64,000 nt of DNA, taken from positions 1-64,000 of the forward strand of contig JAVBTT010000001.1 of NCBI GenBank assembly GCA_031556035.1, in the 5' to 3' direction. Source of the DNA: JAVBTT01 sp031556035. Lineage in GTDB: Bacteria; Bacillota; Clostridia; Oscillospirales; UBA929. Below are positions 34,969 through 43,452 of this stretch, piece after piece (within the stretch, counting starts at the first letter, position 1; the number at the start of each line of letters is the position of its first letter). Position numbers and translations under genes: made by a program. The notes beneath the pieces are model-generated. The model was not told the origin of the DNA and did not search any database. It saw only the letters and a list, made by a program, of their open reading frames with translations.

Positions 34969-35712
34969 TCAGTTGATAGCGGCGGATTTGCTCATGTTGA
35001 CATACATAATAATGTACGCCACACCGAGCACCGCCACGCCCATGACGCCGAAGGCCGGCACATACGCGGCGATAGCAAATCCGACAAAGAAATAGGGCAT
35101 CAGTTTCTTGGAGCTCAGGCTGTTAAGCAGCAGACCGAAGCCCAGCGCCGGGAGCAGCATGCCGACGGCCTTGATGCCGGCCATAACGTTGGCGGGAATA
35201 GCGGTAGTCATGTTGGTGATGAAGTCCGTGCCGAACTGCAGCGCAAGGAAGGTGGGAATAAAATAGGAAAGGAAGTGGATCAAATTGCCCGTCTGTACGG
35301 TAACCGAAATTCCTTTGGAGTTGCCGTTCTCCGCATATTTGTCAACGCCGTGTCCCAAAAACGAGCACACGGTTTTGGCAAACAGCTCAAAGGTGCTTGC
35401 CACAACAGCCGTTGGGATCGCCACCAGCAGGGCGCCCTCCAGACCGGTTCCGCTGGTTACGGATATTGCCGTACCCAATACGCTTGCGATGGCAACGTTA
35501 GACGGAACGGATCCTCCGATGGCCTGAGCCCCCATAAACACCAGCTCAAGGGACGCGCCGACCTGCAGACCGGTGCTCACGTCGCCTAACAGCAGACCGA
35601 CCAGCGGTCCAAGCACAATTGGTCTCTCCAGCTGGCAATCGCCAAGCATACGCCGCTGCAAATAGGCCAGACCCGCGATCAGGCTTACAATTAATACGCT
35701 TCCAAAACTCAT
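34969..35712 (-). CDS. agaW: PTS IIC component, mannose/GalNAc class
   Basis: 247-residue polytopic membrane protein (PF03609). ERPIVLGPLVGLLLGDVSTGLQVGASLELVFMGAQAIGGSVPSN is the hallmark substrate-binding and translocation segment. Followed closely by IID. The 217-bp gap upstream contains a short copy of a palindromic repeat (35803-35852), and the ribosome site is weak (AAGGCGG). Confidence 0.95.
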   Translation of the reverse strand: MSFGSVLIVSLIAGLAYLQRRMLGDCQLERPIVLGPLVGLLLGDVSTGLQVGASLELVFMGAQAIGGSVPSNVAIASVLGTAISVTSGTGLEGALLVAIPTAVVASTFELFAKTVCSFLGHGVDKYAENGNSKGISVTVQTGNLIHFLSYFIPTFLALQFGTDFITNMTTAIPANVMAGIKAVGMLLPALGFGLLLNSLSSKKLMPYFFVGFAIAAYVPAFGVMGVAVLGVAYIIMYVNMSKSAAIN

Positions 35713-35802
35713 AACTATAAATCCGCCTTTCTGCGAAAGCCACCGAAATTTTTTATAAAACGGCGGTGCCCTTCGCTCTTTTATAACTCTGCGCCGTAAC
35801 TA

Positions 35803-35852
35803 TCGGTTCCAAGATTAAGCCTTGCGCGCAAGGTTTAATTGGCACCTCAACA
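35803..35852. repeat. Palindromic intergenic repeat, family B short copy
   Basis: About 50 bp with inverted ends GATTAAGCCTTGC / GCAAGGTTTAATTGGCACC meeting directly, matching the ends of the 38460-38574 and 45711-45822 elements but with the whole interior missing. Lies between PTS IIA and IIC genes; as an RNA it would form a compact stem. Confidence 0.7.
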
Positions 35853-35929
35853 ACTGGAAAAGACGAGTTGCTGTGGAATGAGCGGAGAGATGCGTTTGGA
35901 GGGTATGCAACGCCATGTGAAGTCCGACG

Positions 35930-36343
35930 CTATTCTGACAGGGTCGCGATAAAACTTCTGCCGACATCCGAGATCGTGCTGACCGCAGACGTCATGATGT
36001 GCTCCTTGAGCTGTCCGATGTCCATGCTTTCCCTCAGCATCAGTGTTTCCGTAAGCATACCGAGGTTCAGCCCGGATACAACGTGGAAATTCGGCGACTC
36101 CAGCGTAAGCGACGCGGCGACGCGGGCGGGACTTCCTCCCGGAATATCCACCAGGCAGAGGATATCGTCGTCCTTTTCCGCTTGTGCTATCCGGCAGCGC
36201 AGGGCGCTTTCCACATCCTCCGCCCCGCCTCCGGGATACAGCTCAATCGTCTGAACGCCCTCCGTTCCGCCACTGATGATAGCCGCCGTTTCAAGCATCG
36301 CCTTTCCCAGCCCAGCGTGTGTTGCCAATATAACCTGAATCAT
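35930..36343 (-). CDS. agaF: PTS IIA component, mannose/GalNAc class
   Basis: 137-residue cytoplasmic EIIA-Man domain (PF03610). Phosphorylated histidine in VILATHAGLGKAM (about residue 9), and LVDIPGGSPARVAASL and VVSGLNLGMLTETLM complete the fold. It receives phosphate from HPr, encoded four genes upstream in the same direction, and passes it to IIB. 50 bp after ptsI. Confidence 0.93.
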   Translation of the reverse strand: MIQVILATHAGLGKAMLETAAIISGGTEGVQTIELYPGGGAEDVESALRCRIAQAEKDDDILCLVDIPGGSPARVAASLTLESPNFHVVSGLNLGMLTETLMLRESMDIGQLKEHIMTSAVSTISDVGRSFIATLSE

Positions 36344-36392
36344 TTTCTTTCACCCCGCTTCTGGTTTTTATTTGGCAGCGAGAAGACACGGG

Positions 36393-38156
36393 CTATGCCT
36401 TGGTTACATCCTGCTGCGCGGCGTCGGAGCGGCGGACAATGGCCTCAGCCGCTTCAGTGAGTATTTTTTTCGCCTCATCCGCCGTCCCCAAAGCACATAC
36501 CGCAGATGCAATGCGCTGAGCTTCCTTTATCGTTATACCGGTAATGGATCTCTTAACTGCCGCCACGTTGGCGGCGCTCATGCTTAACATACGAAGACCG
36601 AGCCCGACAAGAGCAATAGCGGCGTCAGGGCTCCCTCCGATTTCACCGCAGATCGACAACGGTTTTCCACTTTTCGAGAACTGCTCCGCGACGTATCCGA
36701 TCAGCCTGAAAACCGCCGGATGATAGCTCTGGTAATAAGCCGCCACCGACTGATTGAGCCTATCAGCCGCCATGAGATACTGGCACAGGTCGTTTGTGCC
36801 GATGCTCGCGAAATCGACCTCGTGCGCGACCTTATCCGCGATCAGGGCGATGGAGGGAATCTCAATCATGATTCCCAGCGGGATATCCCTTTTGTAAGGG
36901 ATGCTTTCCGCCTCCAGCTCCGCCATTACCGTACTCACAAAGGCTTTTGCCGCGCGAAAATCCTCCAGATTGCCGACCATGGGAAACATAAGCCAAAGGT
37001 CGCCGAACAGCGAAGCCCGCAGAGCCGCGCGAAGCTGTGTCCGGAATATCGACGTCTCCTCCAGGCACAGGCGCAGAGCGCGCCTGCCGAGAAACGGGTT
37101 GTCCTCCCGCGGAAGCTCCATGTACGGCAGCTGCTTGTCTCCGCCGATATCCAGGGTTCGGAGAATCACCGGCTTGCCCTGGAAGGCAAGCGCCGCGGCC
37201 TTGTATTCCCTAAACTGGGCTTCCTCATCCGGCGGGCTGTCCCTGCTCTGCATATATAGAAACTCGCTGCGCATAAGACCGACTCCGTCCGAGGCGGCAA
37301 TGTCTCCGGCGCGGAGTATCTCCGCAGACGAAATGTTAAGCTCTATTGCCACGGCGGTGCCGTCCTGAGTTACAGCCGGAATATCCCGGTACGTCTGCAT
37401 AATCCGCCGAAGGTTTTCATCCTCCGCCCGCTTGATGCGGTAGTCATCCATTTCCTGCGCACTCGGACGCAGGATCACAAGTCCGGCCGCCCCGTCTAAA
37501 ATCACGTCATCCCCGTCGGTCACGCAGGACAGCAACTCCTCAACGCCTAGTACGGCCGGTATACCGTAGCTTCTGGCCACGATGGCCGTGTGGGAGGTAA
37601 CGCCTCCAAGCTCTGTGACGATCGCGAGGACATTTTCCCGATCGATCGTGGCAACGTCGGACGGAAGCAGCTCCCGGGCGAAGATCACGCGCGGTTCCGG
37701 CAAAAGCGACAGATTTTTCTCAGATTTCCCCTCAAGGCAGCGCAGAATGCGGTTGCGCACATCCCTCAAATCCGCAGTACGCTCATTCGTAAAGGCGTTT
37801 TCGGCTCGCTCAAGCATACCGATAAACAGGGCGAAGACATCGGTCACCGCCTGAGAGACGGACTTGCCGCGCAAAATCTGCTCCCGTACCTCCTGATCAA
37901 TCGCGGCGTCCCCCAGCAGGAGCTGGTGCGTCTGGAATATTTTCGCCTTCTCCCGGGCGTATCCCGCGACAGCGTCAAAAATGTTTTCAAGCTCCAGATG
38001 CGCGCGCTCAAGGGCGTGCAAGTAGGCGTCAATTCTTTCCTGAGCACGCTCCAAGCTGTCCGCATTGTACACAACGCCTTCCGGATTATATGGCTCATAG
38101 ATAAGCGCCTTCCCGCAGACAACGCCCTCGGAAATCGCCAATCCCCTCTTTTCCAT
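36393..38156 (-). CDS. ptsI: PTS enzyme I (phosphoenolpyruvate-protein phosphotransferase)
   Basis: 587 residues, full length. Autophosphorylates on His in GGVTSHTAIVARSYGIPAVLG (about residue 190) using PEP and passes phosphate to HPr. PEP-binding barrel residues: LMRSEFLYMQSR, LRTLDIGGDKQLPY, MIEIPSIALIADKVAHEVDFASIGTNDLCQY and the catalytic Cys in ICGEIGGSPDA. Three bases after ptsH. Co-transcription with a substrate-specific PTS suggests either a dedicated phosphorelay or the only EI of this genome. Confidence 0.97.
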   Translation of the reverse strand: MEKRGLAISEGVVCGKALIYEPYNPEGVVYNADSLERAQERIDAYLHALERAHLELENIFDAVAGYAREKAKIFQTHQLLLGDAAIDQEVREQILRGKSVSQAVTDVFALFIGMLERAENAFTNERTADLRDVRNRILRCLEGKSEKNLSLLPEPRVIFARELLPSDVATIDRENVLAIVTELGGVTSHTAIVARSYGIPAVLGVEELLSCVTDGDDVILDGAAGLVILRPSAQEMDDYRIKRAEDENLRRIMQTYRDIPAVTQDGTAVAIELNISSAEILRAGDIAASDGVGLMRSEFLYMQSRDSPPDEEAQFREYKAAALAFQGKPVILRTLDIGGDKQLPYMELPREDNPFLGRRALRLCLEETSIFRTQLRAALRASLFGDLWLMFPMVGNLEDFRAAKAFVSTVMAELEAESIPYKRDIPLGIMIEIPSIALIADKVAHEVDFASIGTNDLCQYLMAADRLNQSVAAYYQSYHPAVFRLIGYVAEQFSKSGKPLSICGEIGGSPDAAIALVGLGLRMLSMSAANVAAVKRSITGITIKEAQRIASAVCALGTADEAKKILTEAAEAIVRRSDAAQQDVTKA

Positions 38157-38159
38157 GCG

Positions 38160-38438
38160 CTACTCCTCTTCACCCAAACCGGCGTCCACCGCGGCCACCA
38201 GAGTGTCAACCGCGTTCCGCTCATCCTCGCCCTCCGCTGAAATCTCCACCTGCCCGTTGAACGCAATGGACAGCGATAATACCAGAACAAGCGATTTGGC
38301 GTTGACCGCCTCCTCCGGACGACCCTTTTTGGCGATTTTAATTGAGGATTTAAACTTCACAGCCTCTTTGACAAAATCCGCTGCGGGTCTTGCGTGAAGC
38401 CCCGACTTATTACGAATTGTGATTTGCCTTGTATACAC
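38160..38438 (-). CDS. ptsH: HPr phosphocarrier protein
   Basis: 92 residues. Phosphocarrier histidine in KSGLHARPAADF (His about 15) and regulatory serine region NAKSLVLVLSLSI (Ser46 equivalent) are both present, so transfer from EI and HPr-kinase control are possible. GTG start behind AAGGAG. Immediately upstream of ptsI and downstream of the histidine-less paralogue at 38591. Confidence 0.96.
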   Translation of the reverse strand: MYTRQITIRNKSGLHARPAADFVKEAVKFKSSIKIAKKGRPEEAVNAKSLVLVLSLSIAFNGQVEISAEGEDERNAVDTLVAAVDAGLGEEE

Positions 38439-38459
38439 CTTAAACTCTCCTTTTTGCTT

Positions 38460-38574
38460 TTATTGGTCCCACGATTAAACCTTGCACTTTCCGGCTCCTC
38501 AAAACTCTTTGCCTGCTGCGCAGGCGACGCGTTTTCCCCGCCAAGTGCGCAAGGTTTAACTGGCACCTCAATAA
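38460..38574. repeat. Palindromic intergenic repeat, family B copy (full length)
   Basis: About 115 bp bounded by TTATTGGTCCCACGATTAA and GGTTTAACTGGCACCTCAA; inner inverted ends TTAAACCTTGC / GCAAGGTTTAA; interior GCTCCTCAAAAC...GTTTTCCCCGCC. The copy at 45711-45822 is the same element in the opposite orientation, with conserved interior. It lies between the Crh-like gene and ptsH, inside an apparent operon. Confidence 0.85.
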
Positions 38575-38590
38575 TCCGCAAATTATAGAA

Positions 38591-38848
38591 TTACCGATAT
38601 CTATCAATATAGGCCGACAGCTGCTCCAGCGCCTGTTGTTCATCGTCCCCCTCGGCTCTCAGCGCAAAACGGGTGCGTGGGGACGCGCTCGCGTACAGCA
38701 AGCCCCAAAAGGACTTGGCGTCCAGACAATTGTCCCCGTAGCAAATATCTATTTTCGACTTAAAGCGCCCCGCCTCCAACACAAATCCACTGACAAAGCT
38801 GATATAAGTATCCGGCGCGAACGACAGCTCAAAGTCTCTCGTCGTCAT
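38591..38848 (-). CDS. HPr-like protein lacking the phosphocarrier histidine (Crh-like)
   Basis: 85 residues with an HPr-fold pattern: FVLEAGRFKSKIDI, LDAKSFWGLLYASAS (Ser46-type serine in AKSF) and ALRAEGDDEQQALEQLSAYI. The GLHARPA phosphocarrier loop is replaced by SFAPDTYISFV, so there is no His15 and no Arg17. Bacillus Crh is a known precedent: His is lost, Ser46 is phosphorylated by HPr kinase and it co-regulates CcpA. ATG at 38848 after GAGGT; an upstream GTG at 38899 would overlap the sigma-54 promoter. First gene downstream of two sigma-54 promoters and upstream of ptsH-ptsI. Confidence 0.85.
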   Translation of the reverse strand: MTTRDFELSFAPDTYISFVSGFVLEAGRFKSKIDICYGDNCLDAKSFWGLLYASASPRTRFALRAEGDDEQQALEQLSAYIDRYR

Positions 38849-38879
38849 CTTTTTACCTCGTCCTCTCACCACTTGTATA

Positions 38880-38895
38880 TGCAATATACGTGCCA
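38880..38895 (-). promoter_or_regulatory. Sigma-54 promoter (proximal) of the PTS operon
   Basis: Minus strand TGGCACGTATATTGCA, a perfect -24/-12 element (TGGCAC N5 TTGCA). It lies 31 bp ahead of the Crh-like start codon, correct for a start point about 12 bp downstream of TTGCA. rpoN and a LevR-like activator are encoded divergently next door. Confidence 0.9.
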
Positions 38896-39008
38896 CCAAA
38901 GCAGAAATTCCGGAAATTTTATTTGGAGATGCAATTTTTCTTTTTTTCAGCGATGGTATATGGTATAATAAACAATAACGCCGAAGGGCCTTTACACTCT
39001 ATTGCTTA

Positions 39009-39024
39009 TGCAATTTTTGTGCCA
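39009..39024 (-). promoter_or_regulatory. Second sigma-54 promoter (distal)
   Basis: Minus strand TGGCACAAAAATTGCA, again a perfect -24/-12 element with the same orientation, 129 bp upstream of the proximal one. It also lies 59 bp inside the leader of the divergent rpoN gene, so RNA polymerase-sigma-54 bound here could affect rpoN transcription. Confidence 0.8.
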
Positions 39025-39082
39025 TCGATGCATAAACCGCGCGTTTTATGTCGAAATATTTTTTTCGGAGGCGTCACCGGCA

Positions 39083-40417
39083 ATGGAGCACTCCCTGAGA
39101 AACTTACAGGTACAAAAAATGATGCCGCAGACCTTACACAGCCTGCAGCTTCTCTCCCTGCCGCTGTTAGCGCTCAAAACGTACCTGAGCGGAATCGTGC
39201 TGGATAACCCGTATCTTGAGCCCCGTTTCGACACTATGGAAATGCCTCTGTCGGCGTACGCGGAGCCCGGAGAGGCGGAAATGGCATATGAAGGCGAGGA
39301 CAGAGCGGAGACCTTGCGTTCCGGTGCCGGGCATTTGCCGTTCCTTGAGCAGATTTATGCTCCGGAGAATGAATCTCTTTATGACCATCTGTCTTTTCAA
39401 GCTGGGCTGTGCGCTTTTTCCGAGGCGGAGGCGACGGCGGCGCGGTATCTGATTTCCCATATAAGCTCGGCCGGATACCTGGAGGAAAGTCTGGAGACCG
39501 CCGCGTCAGAAATCGGCTGCGATTATTCGCTGGTCAAGCGCGTCCTCGGCGTGGTACAGGGCTTTACTCCCCGAGGCGTCGGAGCGAGGTGCCTGAGTGA
39601 ATGCCTTTGCCTTCAGGCCGATCCCCAAGCGGCGGATTATGCCATGCTGACACTGTTGTTGCGGGAAGATCTCGCGGCGCTGGCCGGAAGAAAATTCGAG
39701 TTTCTGGCGCGCAAATACAAAATCAGCCGGACGCGGCTTCAAAAAATGCTGGACTATGTGCAAACCCTCAACCCCAAGCCCGGAAGCTGTTTTTCATCCT
39801 CGCGGCTTACCCCGTATATAATGCCGGACGCGACAGTCTCACTGTCGGGACAGCGCCTGGATATTCGGGTCGGCGGGGAAGCGAGCGCCCTGCTTAGCTT
39901 CGACCCGGACTACATGAAGGACGTTGCCGACGAGGAAGCCTCCGCTTTTTTAAGGCAAAAACGGCTGGAAGCGTTGAATCTGCTTAGCAGCCTTGATATG
40001 CGCAGCCGCGCGCTTGAGCGGCTGGTCGCCTATCTCGCCGTAGAACAGCGAGCCTTTTTTATCAAAGGCGCGGCGGCACTCCGGCCTCTGACACAAAGGA
40101 AAGCGGCCTCCGATCTTCGAATGTCCCCCTCAACGATCTGCCGCTGCGTACGGGAAAAATACATAGTCACCCCTCAGGGTTGTTTTAAGCTCGATTATTT
40201 TTTCCCCGGCGGCTTAGGCGGCGGGTCCTCCTCGGAGCAGGCCCGCGCGTCAATCAGCGCACTGATCGCCGGGGAGGACAGGGCCGCCCCCTTGAGCGAT
40301 CTCGCTATATCGGAGCTGCTGGCCGCGAAGGGCATCCAGATTTCCCGCAGAACAGTATCCAAATACCGCGCCCAACTGGGTTTGGGTTGCCAGTTGGAGC
40401 GAATACGATATTTCTGA
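39083..40417 (+). CDS. rpoN: RNA polymerase sigma-54 factor
   Basis: 444 residues. Region I begins LRNLQVQKMMPQTLHSLQLLSLPLLALKTYLSGIVLDNPYLE (Gln/Leu-rich activator-contact segment); the core-binding region holds FTPRGVGARCLSECLCLQ; the DNA-binding part has the helix-turn-helix MSPSTICRCVREKYIVTPQG and the C-terminal RpoN box ISRRTVSKYRAQLGL. The ATG at 39083 follows GGAGG; an upstream ATG at 39002 sits within the sigma-54 promoter area. The acidic region II is short. Next to its likely target promoters and activator, so possibly dedicated to this PTS. Confidence 0.96.
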   Translation: MEHSLRNLQVQKMMPQTLHSLQLLSLPLLALKTYLSGIVLDNPYLEPRFDTMEMPLSAYAEPGEAEMAYEGEDRAETLRSGAGHLPFLEQIYAPENESLYDHLSFQAGLCAFSEAEATAARYLISHISSAGYLEESLETAASEIGCDYSLVKRVLGVVQGFTPRGVGARCLSECLCLQADPQAADYAMLTLLLREDLAALAGRKFEFLARKYKISRTRLQKMLDYVQTLNPKPGSCFSSSRLTPYIMPDATVSLSGQRLDIRVGGEASALLSFDPDYMKDVADEEASAFLRQKRLEALNLLSSLDMRSRALERLVAYLAVEQRAFFIKGAAALRPLTQRKAASDLRMSPSTICRCVREKYIVTPQGCFKLDYFFPGGLGGGSSSEQARASISALIAGEDRAAPLSDLAISELLAAKGIQISRRTVSKYRAQLGLGCQLERIRYF

Positions 40418-40441
40418 GTCTTTGAACTCGGCGCAATCTTT

Positions 40442-40544
40442 ATACTAATCCCATGTTAAAACCTTCCGTTAAGATATTTGCAAAAGCTTGCCGCAGCAAG
40501 CTTCTGCAAATTAATACCGTCAGGTTATAAACAGGTATTAGTAT
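40442..40544. repeat. Palindromic intergenic repeat, family A copy 2
   Basis: About 103 bp: outer ends ATACTAATCCC...GGTATTAGTAT, inner core TTTGCAAAAGCTTGC CGCA GCAAGCTTCTGCAAA. Related to 9786-9889 and 56010-56109. Fills the gap between rpoN and the LevR-like gene, where it could attenuate read-through. Confidence 0.8.
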
Positions 40545-40566
40545 TACACGTCTGGGAGGGTTGTTC

Positions 40567-43365
40567 TTGATACCGTTGGATGAAATATACGCCTATGTGG
40601 AAACCCGCTGTCTGTACGCCAGGGATAATGGCGGCAAGGCAGGCGTCCAGATCAGCGCCGTGGCGGAGCACTTCGGAATCTGGCAGGGAGCGGCCGCGGA
40701 GTCGCTCAATGCGCTTGTGTCTCAAGGCCGCTTGGCGGCATCAGGCAGCCGTCCCATCCTGTATTGTCCGGCCGGGCAGCTTAAAATACCGGACGCTAAA
40801 GAGGAAACGCAGGAACCGCCGCCCTTTGCCAGAATAATAGGCTATGAGGGAAGCCTGAAATATCAAACTCAGGTGGCAAGCGCGGCTGTGTCGTATCCGC
40901 CGAATGGGATACATACCCTGATTATAGGTAAGACGGGAGTCGGCAAATCCCTGCTGGCCTCGGAAATGGGTCGCTATATGTCCGATGTCAGGAGCGCCAA
41001 AGCGCCCTTCATCGCGTTTAACTGCGCCGAGTACTCGGACAACCCTCAGCTGCTGCTGGCCCAGCTCTTCGGCTATGTCCGCGGCGCCTTCACCGGCGCG
41101 GAAAGGGACAAGCCCGGCCTGATCGAGCTGGCCGACGGGGGCATACTGTTTCTCGACGAGCTGCACCGCCTGCCCCCCACCGGGCAGGAAATGCTCTTTA
41201 CCCTGATAGACGAGGGTTATTACCGGCGGCTTGGCGACACGAGCACCCGAACCGCGAAAATCATGATTGTCGGCGCTACGACTGAAAACCCCTCAAACTT
41301 TTTGCTCAACACCTTCAAGCGCAGAATTCCCTTTATTATCCAAATTCCCGAGCTGAGCGAGCGGCCTGTCAACGAGCGGCTGGACATAATCGCTCATTTC
41401 CTCTATGAGGAGGCAAGCCGGCTGGGGCTGCCCATCCGCGTATCCTACCAGGCGCTGCGGCTTCTTGTCTCCTTCCGGGGAAAAAACAACATCGGCGACC
41501 TGCGCAACGAGATCCGGGTGGCCTGCGCGCAGAGCAACTGGGCTCACGGCAGACAGGCTAAAAGCGCGGGCGCTCCTCTCAGCATAGATATCTATAATTT
41601 TTCCCGAAACCTCAGCATTCAATATACGCCCGACGAGCACGCCGACGTGTACTTCGCGACCGCCGGCTTGAGCGGCGGTCTGGAGATTTCCTGCGACCGC
41701 CCGATATCCTTTTCCCCAGCCACCGGCAACATGCTCCTGCCGTTTGACTTTCAAAACTTTGTTGAGCAAAAAATGTTCGTATACCGCGGTCTCGGCAAAA
41801 ATGTATCCGAGGCCGAGCAGCTGATCGTGACCGATCTCGAAAAACAGTACAAGCAGCACGGCCGAAGTGCTGTCGAGGGCGGATCGGCCGCCTCCGGAGT
41901 CATCTATGGCTCGATCGCCCCCGTCGTCTGGCAGGCAACTAACGAGCTGCTCCAATACGCGGCCGTGGAGTTTGATAAGACGTATGATCAGGGAATCATC
42001 GGTTCAATCGCTTACTACCTGCAGCAGCTGAAATCCTACGCAAACGCCGGACGCATTATTTTCAGCCCAAACAGCTTCGAAAACACCTCTGAATTCCCCA
42101 CTGAAAAGCTGTTTATCGCCAAAATGATGCCCCTCTTAAAACGCTATCTCGGCATTGAGCTTATGGACGGGGAAATCGTCCTCTTAGCGATGCTGCTGGC
42201 ACACAGCTCCGTCAGTCAGTTTCGGCCTTCGGTCAATCTTCTGCTCTGCGGATACGCCGGTTCCGCCTCGGCTATCGCCGCCTTTGCCAACGGCATGCTA
42301 AACACCGGCTTTATCAAGGCATTGGATATGCCGGACAACTTTGATCCCACGGCTCTGCGCTCAAAGATTTTCGGCGCGCTTGGCAACAACTTTCGAGATA
42401 CGCTTATCCTCTGCGGATTCAACATTTCATCAATTCTAGGACGCGTCCTGTCCAAGGACTCGCTTCTGTATTTCCGCATCCTGCCTGTCCTTGATCCCAT
42501 GATAGTGCTTGAGTGCGCGCGCATGATCCTGATGACCGGCATGGATATCAACGAGATCGCCGCAATGCTCACCGATGAGTACAGAAACCATTTGGACGCG
42601 GCCATGAACGAACCGCACACCACGATTTGTCCGGCCATTGATGAGGAACCCGACGATACCCGCGATGTCATCATCACATACTGTATAACAGGCGTCGGCA
42701 GCGCACGCATCGTAAGGGAGATGCTGCTTCGCGATCTGGCGGTCGCCTCCTCCATCGACATACTGCCGCTTGGAATCAAGGACGATATTTTTCCAATAGC
42801 GCACAAACTCGGCAGACGGCTGAAGCTGGTTATCGGCATTATGAATCCGGACATTTCAGGAGTCCCGTATGTCAGCATAGAGCAGTTCCTGTACGCCAAC
42901 GGCTCCCGGGACCTGCTCCGTAGCAAGGGGATAATCCTGCCTTTGAGCGGTGAAATCGAGGCAGAGGATCTCTCTACAATGCCTCTTGACGTGCAGCTGA
43001 ACCACATCCGGGAGCATCTGTTTTACTTTGCCCCGTCTCTGGACGTTAAAAAAGTGGACAAGGGTGCGCGATATATCGTGGAAAGGGTCGTCCAGCTCTA
43101 CAAGATACCCCTCCCTCCCGATCTGATTGTCCGCATTTATATACACTGCGCCACCATGTTCGAGAGAATATCGACCGCCGATCCCATCCCCATGCCGCTG
43201 GACGGCTACGCGGCTATTGAGCACAGCGGAACCCTGTTTCAACAGCTGAAAGCCATACTTGACACCGGGGCGGAAACGCTGGATTTGTACTTGACGGACG
43301 CCGAGGTTTATTACTTAATGATAACTCTTCCGCAGCTTTCGGAGCAGCCCGACGGCGCCCAATAA
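40567..43365 (+). CDS. levR: LevR-like sigma-54-dependent activator with PRD and PTS domains
   Basis: 932 residues. An N-terminal helix-turn-helix (about 5-65) is followed by an AAA+ domain with Walker A GKTGVGKS (about 121-128), GAFTGA (about 173-178, the sigma-54 contact) and Walker B GGILFLDE. Then come PRD1 (about 425-520), an EIIA-Man-like domain (about 550-650), an EIIB-Gat-like domain with Cys in ITYCITGVGSA (about 705) and a C-terminal PRD2 with His in IYIHCATMF (about 855). The EIIA-like core reads LLLCGYAGSASAI with no phospho-His, and PRD1 lacks the usual His in GSIAYYL, so control probably runs through EIIB-Cys and PRD2-His. TTG start after GGGAGG. Expected to drive the sigma-54 promoters at 38880 and 39009. 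Confidence 0.93.
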   Translation: MIPLDEIYAYVETRCLYARDNGGKAGVQISAVAEHFGIWQGAAAESLNALVSQGRLAASGSRPILYCPAGQLKIPDAKEETQEPPPFARIIGYEGSLKYQTQVASAAVSYPPNGIHTLIIGKTGVGKSLLASEMGRYMSDVRSAKAPFIAFNCAEYSDNPQLLLAQLFGYVRGAFTGAERDKPGLIELADGGILFLDELHRLPPTGQEMLFTLIDEGYYRRLGDTSTRTAKIMIVGATTENPSNFLLNTFKRRIPFIIQIPELSERPVNERLDIIAHFLYEEASRLGLPIRVSYQALRLLVSFRGKNNIGDLRNEIRVACAQSNWAHGRQAKSAGAPLSIDIYNFSRNLSIQYTPDEHADVYFATAGLSGGLEISCDRPISFSPATGNMLLPFDFQNFVEQKMFVYRGLGKNVSEAEQLIVTDLEKQYKQHGRSAVEGGSAASGVIYGSIAPVVWQATNELLQYAAVEFDKTYDQGIIGSIAYYLQQLKSYANAGRIIFSPNSFENTSEFPTEKLFIAKMMPLLKRYLGIELMDGEIVLLAMLLAHSSVSQFRPSVNLLLCGYAGSASAIAAFANGMLNTGFIKALDMPDNFDPTALRSKIFGALGNNFRDTLILCGFNISSILGRVLSKDSLLYFRILPVLDPMIVLECARMILMTGMDINEIAAMLTDEYRNHLDAAMNEPHTTICPAIDEEPDDTRDVIITYCITGVGSARIVREMLLRDLAVASSIDILPLGIKDDIFPIAHKLGRRLKLVIGIMNPDISGVPYVSIEQFLYANGSRDLLRSKGIILPLSGEIEAEDLSTMPLDVQLNHIREHLFYFAPSLDVKKVDKGARYIVERVVQLYKIPLPPDLIVRIYIHCATMFERISTADPIPMPLDGYAAIEHSGTLFQQLKAILDTGAETLDLYLTDAEVYYLMITLPQLSEQPDGAQ

Positions 43366-43452
43366 CCACTCCAGGCGCACTAATACTAAAAAATGCGGGC
43401 AGAATATAACGTGTTCAACGGATGACAACTGGGACAGAAAGGATGTATAGAA

